Below are positions 60,174 through 64,000 of a stretch of DNA of 64,000 nucleotides, in pieces. The position numbers were made by a program, and so were the translations under genes. Below the pieces are notes generated by a model. It saw only the letters and a list, made by a program, of their open reading frames with translations. It was not told where the DNA came from and did not search any database. Source of the stretch: Anaerovorax odorimutans DSM 5092 (lineage in GTDB: Bacteria; Bacillota; Clostridia; Peptostreptococcales; Anaerovoracaceae). Numbering within the stretch: position 1 is the first letter of the stretch; each line of letters starts with the position of its first letter. The stretch spans positions 1 through 64,000 of the forward strand of contig NZ_AUFC01000008.1 of the NCBI RefSeq assembly GCF_000426305.1, read 5' to 3'.

Positions 60174-61769
60174 TTATATTAAATCAAACTTTCTTAATAA
60201 GGCGGCTATAGATTTTCCTTTTGGAAGCAGCTCTATCTCATGAGGTCTTATTGATTTTGTTTTAATTAACATTATGCCATAAACCAATGCTCCTATAGCT
60301 ATTGAAATAACTGCCGATAAACTGTTTCCTAAAGCAAGATGACAAATATAATAACTGATTAATACACATAAGCACATTATAATTCCCGAAATTAATGGTT
60401 TTATTACAGATAAAGTTAAATTGAATTTTGTATCTGTATACCTTTTAACCGCTATAAAATTCATTATTCCTATAACCGCATAAGCAGCAGTACTTCCTAT
60501 TGCTGCACCTTGTACGTTATATATTCCAGTAAGAATGTATGTAAGAATACACTTTACAATCAAACCTGCTGCAAGAGAAACTACTGCCACACTGGGCTTT
60601 CCAAGCCCCTGAAGTATCCCAGCCATTGTCTGCGCCAAAGAAAGAAATATTATACCGATTGCCAGTATAAACAAGCAAGGCGCTGCACTTGAAGCACTTT
60701 CTGCCTGCAAGGGGAATAGTAACAACATAATAGGTTCTGACAATGCCATAATACCAAAAGTACAAGGTATACCAATAATCATAGAAGTTCTTAATCCTAA
60801 TTTAATATTTGTGTCCAGAAATTCTAAATCCTTAACACTGTTTGCAGCTGCAATTGCCGGAACCATACTTAATGCCACACTGAGAGCCAAAGCCATGGGA
60901 ATATTAATAATTGGGCCTGCCATTCCTGATAGCTGTCCATAAAGTGCATTAGCTTCAACTTCAGTAAATCCTGTTTGTTTCATCCTTGTTATAACTATTG
61001 CAACATCCGCTATATTCATTATAGGTAAAATTGAAACTCCAATAGTAATAGGGACTGCAATTTTAGCTAAAGAACTTAAAATTTTGCCGGCACTTTCTTT
61101 ATTATTATCTTTATTATCTTCTATGTTTTTTAAAATCTTCTTACGATTTAACGAATAAATAATAATTAATACAATAACACCTGCTATAGGTCCTACACTT
61201 GTACCAAAAGTAGCTCCTGCTGCTGCCATCTCAAGTCCCTTTGGAAATAAAACAACCGCAAGAGTAAGCCCAACTACGACCCGTACTGCCTGCTCAACAA
61301 GCTGAGATACAGCCGTAGGTTCCATATGTTGAAGGCCTTGAAAAAATCCTCTGAAAACAGCCATAATCGGTACAAACAAGAGTGCCGGTGCAATGGCTAT
61401 CATAGCATAATATGCCCCCGAATTACCAAGTCTAATTACAATGGCCTTTGCTCCAAAGAAAAAAACAGCTGCTGCAATAATTCCCAATATAGACATTAGT
61501 AAAAAAGATAGTTTAAACACTCTGTATGCTTCCGAATGTAAACCTAATGCAATTCTTTCCGATGTCATTTTAGATATTGCAGCCGGTGCTCCATTTGTAG
61601 AAAAAACTAATAAGAACACATAAATGGGATATGCTGTCTGAAAATATCCCATACCCTCATCGCCAATAATATTACCAAGGGGAATTCTAAAAAAGGCTCC
61701 CATAATCTGTACTAAAAGTCCTGCAATTCCTAAAATTGCAGCTCCTTTTATAAATGTTTTTTTACTCAT
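60174..61769 (-). CDS. SpoVB/MurJ-type oligosaccharide flippase (MOP/MATE-like)
   Basis: A 531-residue membrane protein with about 14 hydrophobic segments. The N-terminus (FIKGAAILGIAGLLVQIMGA, then FFRIPLGNIIGDEGMGYFQT) and AVFRGFFQGLQHMEPTAVSQ are typical of the SpoVB/YtgP group of lipid-linked sugar flippases. In Bacillus such proteins move lipid II or related precursors across the membrane for wall or spore cortex synthesis. Whether this one serves cortex, wall or polymer export cannot be told. The ATG is behind AAAGGA; it is the first gene of a possible addA transcript. Confidence 0.9.
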   Translation of the reverse strand: MSKKTFIKGAAILGIAGLLVQIMGAFFRIPLGNIIGDEGMGYFQTAYPIYVFLLVFSTNGAPAAISKMTSERIALGLHSEAYRVFKLSFLLMSILGIIAAAVFFFGAKAIVIRLGNSGAYYAMIAIAPALLFVPIMAVFRGFFQGLQHMEPTAVSQLVEQAVRVVVGLTLAVVLFPKGLEMAAAGATFGTSVGPIAGVIVLIIIYSLNRKKILKNIEDNKDNNKESAGKILSSLAKIAVPITIGVSILPIMNIADVAIVITRMKQTGFTEVEANALYGQLSGMAGPIINIPMALALSVALSMVPAIAAANSVKDLEFLDTNIKLGLRTSMIIGIPCTFGIMALSEPIMLLLFPLQAESASSAAPCLFILAIGIIFLSLAQTMAGILQGLGKPSVAVVSLAAGLIVKCILTYILTGIYNVQGAAIGSTAAYAVIGIMNFIAVKRYTDTKFNLTLSVIKPLISGIIMCLCVLISYYICHLALGNSLSAVISIAIGALVYGIMLIKTKSIRPHEIELLPKGKSIAALLRKFDLI

Positions 61770-62065
61770 AATCCAATAATCCTTTATACTATTATTATAA
61801 TTTTTTTCTTTTTATTAAAAATGTAATTATTATGTATCTGTAATTACATACGTATTTATTATACCAAAAATAATATTACTTCTATATACTTATTTTAATT
61901 TTTTATAATTATTTATTACTTTAATTTATTAATTTAGTAAAACCATATAAAATTACTCCTCTTATATTAATTTTTACAATAACTTAGCAAAGACTATGGT
62001 ATAATAATCCTATATTATCATTGTGATTATTAAAATTATAAATTTATATAGAAAGGAACTAGTTT
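61770..62065. other. Divergent promoter region between flippase and gpmI
   Basis: About 300 bp, strongly AT-rich (long A/T runs). The only clear element is the gpmI extended -10 at its right end; I see no frame or structured RNA. Confidence 0.6.
61997..62005 (+). promoter_or_regulatory. Extended -10 promoter of gpmI
   Basis: TGGTATAAT (extended -10) with no good -35; the leader would be about 55 nt. Confidence 0.5.
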
Positions 62066-63598
62066 ATGGAAAGCAAAGCAACACCCACATTACTAATGAT
62101 ATTAGACGGCTACGGATCAAATAAAAACCTTCACGGTAATGCAATATTAAATGCTGATAAAAAAAATATTGATTCCCTATTTAAAAGATATCCTAATACA
62201 ACTATTGGCGCAAGTGGTCTGGACGTTGGTCTGCCTGCAGGTCAAATGGGTAATTCAGAAGTGGGACATCTAAATATCGGGGCAGGAAGAATTGTTTATC
62301 AGGAACTTACTAAAATCACAAAATCTATTGAAAATAAAACTTTCTTTGAAAACAATCCTTTAAATAATGCTATGAAACATGCAAAAGAAAATAATTCTGC
62401 ACTTCACCTGATCGGATTGTTATCTGATGGCGGAGTACATAGCCATATTAATCATCTGTTCGCTTTAATAGATCTAGCTAAAAAAAATCAACTTAAGAAA
62501 CTTTATATCCATGCATTTTTAGATGGCAGAGATGTTACTCCAAGATGCGCAGCAAAATATTTGGCAATCTTAGAAAAGTATATGAAAGATATAGGCTTGG
62601 GGGAAATAGTATTAATCTCCGGAAGATATTACGCAATGGATAGAGATAACAGGTGGGAAAGAATTCAAAAATGTTATGATGCTATGACTGAAGGCATTGG
62701 TGAAAAATATAATAGCTCTCAATTAGCCTTAGAAGCGGCTTATGAAAGAAAAGAAAATGATGAATTTGTTATACCGTCACTCATTACAAATAAAGAAGTT
62801 GTGACAGTTAACGACAACGATTCTATAATCATGTTTAACTTTAGACCTGATAGAGCAAGAGAAATAACCCGTTGTTTTGTTGACAAAAACTTCAATGGAT
62901 TTGAACGTAAAAAATTTGTTAAAAATTTATGTTATATATGTATGACTCAATATGATGCTGAAATGCCTAATGTTCAAATTGCATTTCCTCCTCAATCGTT
63001 AAAAAATACTTTGGGAGAATATATATCATCACTAGGTTTAAGACAACTTAGAATCGCTGAAACAGAAAAATATGCACATGTAACTTTTTTCTTTAACGGT
63101 GGAATAGAAGCTCCAAATAACGGTGAAGATAGAATTTTAGTTCCCTCTCCTAAAGTAGCAACTTATGATTTGCAACCCGAAATGAGTGCTCTTGAAATAA
63201 CAGAAAGATTATTAGAACAAATTAAAGAAGATAAATATGATTTAATAATCTTAAATTATGCCAATCCCGATATGGTAGGTCATACAGGTAATATGGAAGC
63301 AACAGAAAAAGCTATCGAAACTTTAGATATTTGTGTAAAAAAAGTTGTTGATGCTATTACTTCTAAAAATGGTCAAATGATAATAACAGCAGATCATGGA
63401 AATGCAGATGCTATGCTGGACGATGATAATAATGTATTAACAGCTCATTCTGTAAATCCTGTTCCATTTTTAGTTATTGCAAACAGGCAAGTAGAACTCA
63501 GAAATGACGGCATTTTAGCTGATGTAGCACCAACCCTTCTTGATTTAATGGGAATTGAAAAACCTAAAGAAATGACCGGAAAAAGTATAATAAAATAA
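62066..63598 (+). CDS. gpmI: 2,3-bisphosphoglycerate-independent phosphoglycerate mutase GpmI
   Basis: A 510-residue glycolytic enzyme interconverting 3- and 2-phosphoglycerate with two Mn ions. The alkaline-phosphatase-like domain has LMILDGYG at the start and the nucleophile Ser64 in QMGNSEVGHLNIGAGR. Other family blocks are LLSDGGVHSH, FLDGRDVTP, GRYYAMDRDNRW and, near the end, ITADHGNAD with TAHSVNPVPF. It is alone here rather than in the gap-pgk-tpi-gpmI cluster often found in Firmicutes. AAAGGAA precedes the ATG. Confidence 0.97.
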   Translation: MESKATPTLLMILDGYGSNKNLHGNAILNADKKNIDSLFKRYPNTTIGASGLDVGLPAGQMGNSEVGHLNIGAGRIVYQELTKITKSIENKTFFENNPLNNAMKHAKENNSALHLIGLLSDGGVHSHINHLFALIDLAKKNQLKKLYIHAFLDGRDVTPRCAAKYLAILEKYMKDIGLGEIVLISGRYYAMDRDNRWERIQKCYDAMTEGIGEKYNSSQLALEAAYERKENDEFVIPSLITNKEVVTVNDNDSIIMFNFRPDRAREITRCFVDKNFNGFERKKFVKNLCYICMTQYDAEMPNVQIAFPPQSLKNTLGEYISSLGLRQLRIAETEKYAHVTFFFNGGIEAPNNGEDRILVPSPKVATYDLQPEMSALEITERLLEQIKEDKYDLIILNYANPDMVGHTGNMEATEKAIETLDICVKKVVDAITSKNGQMIITADHGNADAMLDDDNNVLTAHSVNPVPFLVIANRQVELRNDGILADVAPTLLDLMGIEKPKEMTGKSIIK

Positions 63599-63606
63599 TT
63601 AAAAAC

Positions 63607-63650
63607 AAAGGTCTTAGTTTTCTAATAAGTTTAGAAACATAAGACCTTTT
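63607..63650. terminator. Bidirectional terminator after gpmI
   Basis: AAAGGTCTTA pairs with TAAGACCTTT, and an inner TTTCTAA/TTAGAAA stem continues the hairpin; T-runs follow on both strands. It lies between converging genes. Confidence 0.88.
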
Positions 63651-63655
63651 ATTTT

Positions 63656-64000
63656 TTATGCATATATATCCCAGAAGTCTGATTTAACATTTAAGTATTT
63701 CTTAAATGTTTCAATTAATTGCGGAAATTCGTCTATAAAATAAGGTCTTGCCACATTCCCATTTGAATCCCAATCACATCCATCCCACCAAACGGCAACT
63801 TTTATGTTTTCATAATATTGAATATGATCAAACATATTGATAACCCATTGATTTTTGTCTCCACCTACACTGCTAGAAGAAAACTCCGTAATCATCATTG
63901 GTTTATCAAACAATGTCAAATAGCCCCAATACATGGAATCATATAAATCTTTAAATTCTGTCCATTTTTCGTCTTTATAATAAGTTCCCGTATTATAAGC
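63656..64000 (-). CDS. Glycoside hydrolase family 26-like protein, C-terminal part
   Basis: The last 114 residues of a protein whose start is beyond the right edge; the frame is open to base 64000. FDKPMMITEFSSSSVGGDK, with a catalytic-type Glu at the end of a strand, then WVINMFDHIQY and VAVWWDGCDWDSNG follow the end of GH26 (beta-mannanase-like) TIM barrels. The upstream piece YNTGTYYKDEKWTEFKDLYD also fits. Similar proteins in Firmicutes act on cell-surface or plant glycans; substrate and location signal cannot be seen here. It ends 6 nt from the shared terminator. Confidence 0.65.
   Translation of the reverse strand, partial: AYNTGTYYKDEKWTEFKDLYDSMYWGYLTLFDKPMMITEFSSSSVGGDKNQWVINMFDHIQYYENIKVAVWWDGCDWDSNGNVARPYFIDEFPQLIETFKKYLNVKSDFWDIYA

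Noticed and set aside
1-64000. tRNA, rRNA, CRISPR arrays, prophage or integrase genes
   Set aside because: None were recognised by eye; spacing between genes is mostly too short, and no regularly spaced repeats were seen.

Overview
The window is about 64 kb of AT-rich DNA carrying some fifty genes, nearly all of clear Firmicutes/Clostridia type. [FeFe]-hydrogenase maturation genes point to an anaerobe. The lysine genes are of the acetylase type under an L-box. There is an NADP-type glutamate dehydrogenase, an AddA helicase-nuclease, SpoVB-like and CsaB/TagA envelope genes, and frequent TTG/GTG starts behind strong AGGAGG sites. This suggests an anaerobic, probably spore-forming and motile clostridium; genus cannot be called from the sequence alone. 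No rRNA, tRNA, CRISPR array or prophage was seen. The only mobile DNA is the end of an IS256-family element at the left edge.

Layout. 1-0.35 kb: IS256-type element end. 0.4-5.3 kb: an HD-GYP protein, then the hydrogenase maturation operon (TM1266-like regulator, hydE, hydG, hydF) behind a structured leader with a terminator. 5.4-10.8 kb: lysine operon lysA-lysC-dapF-dapA-dapH under a lysine riboswitch, with a divergent M20 amidohydrolase that may supply the deacetylase step. 12-17.7 kb: ftsE-ftsX-M23 murein hydrolase-recJ-ctpA. 17.9-25.2 kb: a ParA-like protein with a broken P-loop, a PrcB-like protein, and an operon of DUF5693, csaB, tagA and a split transketolase. 25.4-30.8 kb: a small exported protein, a mazEF pair with a shortened antitoxin, nnrD, mgtE, ilvD. 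30.9-39.8 kb: PIN-PhoH ATPase, deoxyribonucleotidase-like protein, EAL-CBS-GGDEF protein, chemoreceptor, small membrane protein, ECF sigma with DUF4179 partner. 40.2-46.9 kb: two sodium:solute symporters with tiny partner proteins and a two-component system. 46.9-53.8 kb: the most unusual region, an operon for a roughly 1620-residue multidomain protein (HD, helical repeats, NadD-like nucleotidyltransferase, GNAT-like, phosphoribosyltransferase-like), a lactate/malate-dehydrogenase-like protein and an iron-sulfur-flavoprotein-like protein. 54-64 kb: gdhA, a 2-hydroxyacid dehydrogenase, addA, a SpoVB/MurJ-like flippase, gpmI, and the C-terminal end of a GH26-like glycoside hydrolase.

How it fits together. 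Much of the window is core metabolism and envelope maintenance: lysine/diaminopimelate for peptidoglycan, FtsEX-controlled wall hydrolysis, pyruvylated or teichoic-type surface polymers and lipid-carrier flipping. Two c-di-GMP turnover proteins and a chemoreceptor with a sigma-D-like promoter suggest motility control. The best candidate for an undescribed system is the 46.9-53.8 kb operon, whose domains point to nucleotide or pyridine-cofactor chemistry. The structured RNA in front of the hydrogenase maturation genes and the antitoxin lacking its DNA-binding domain are the next most interesting.
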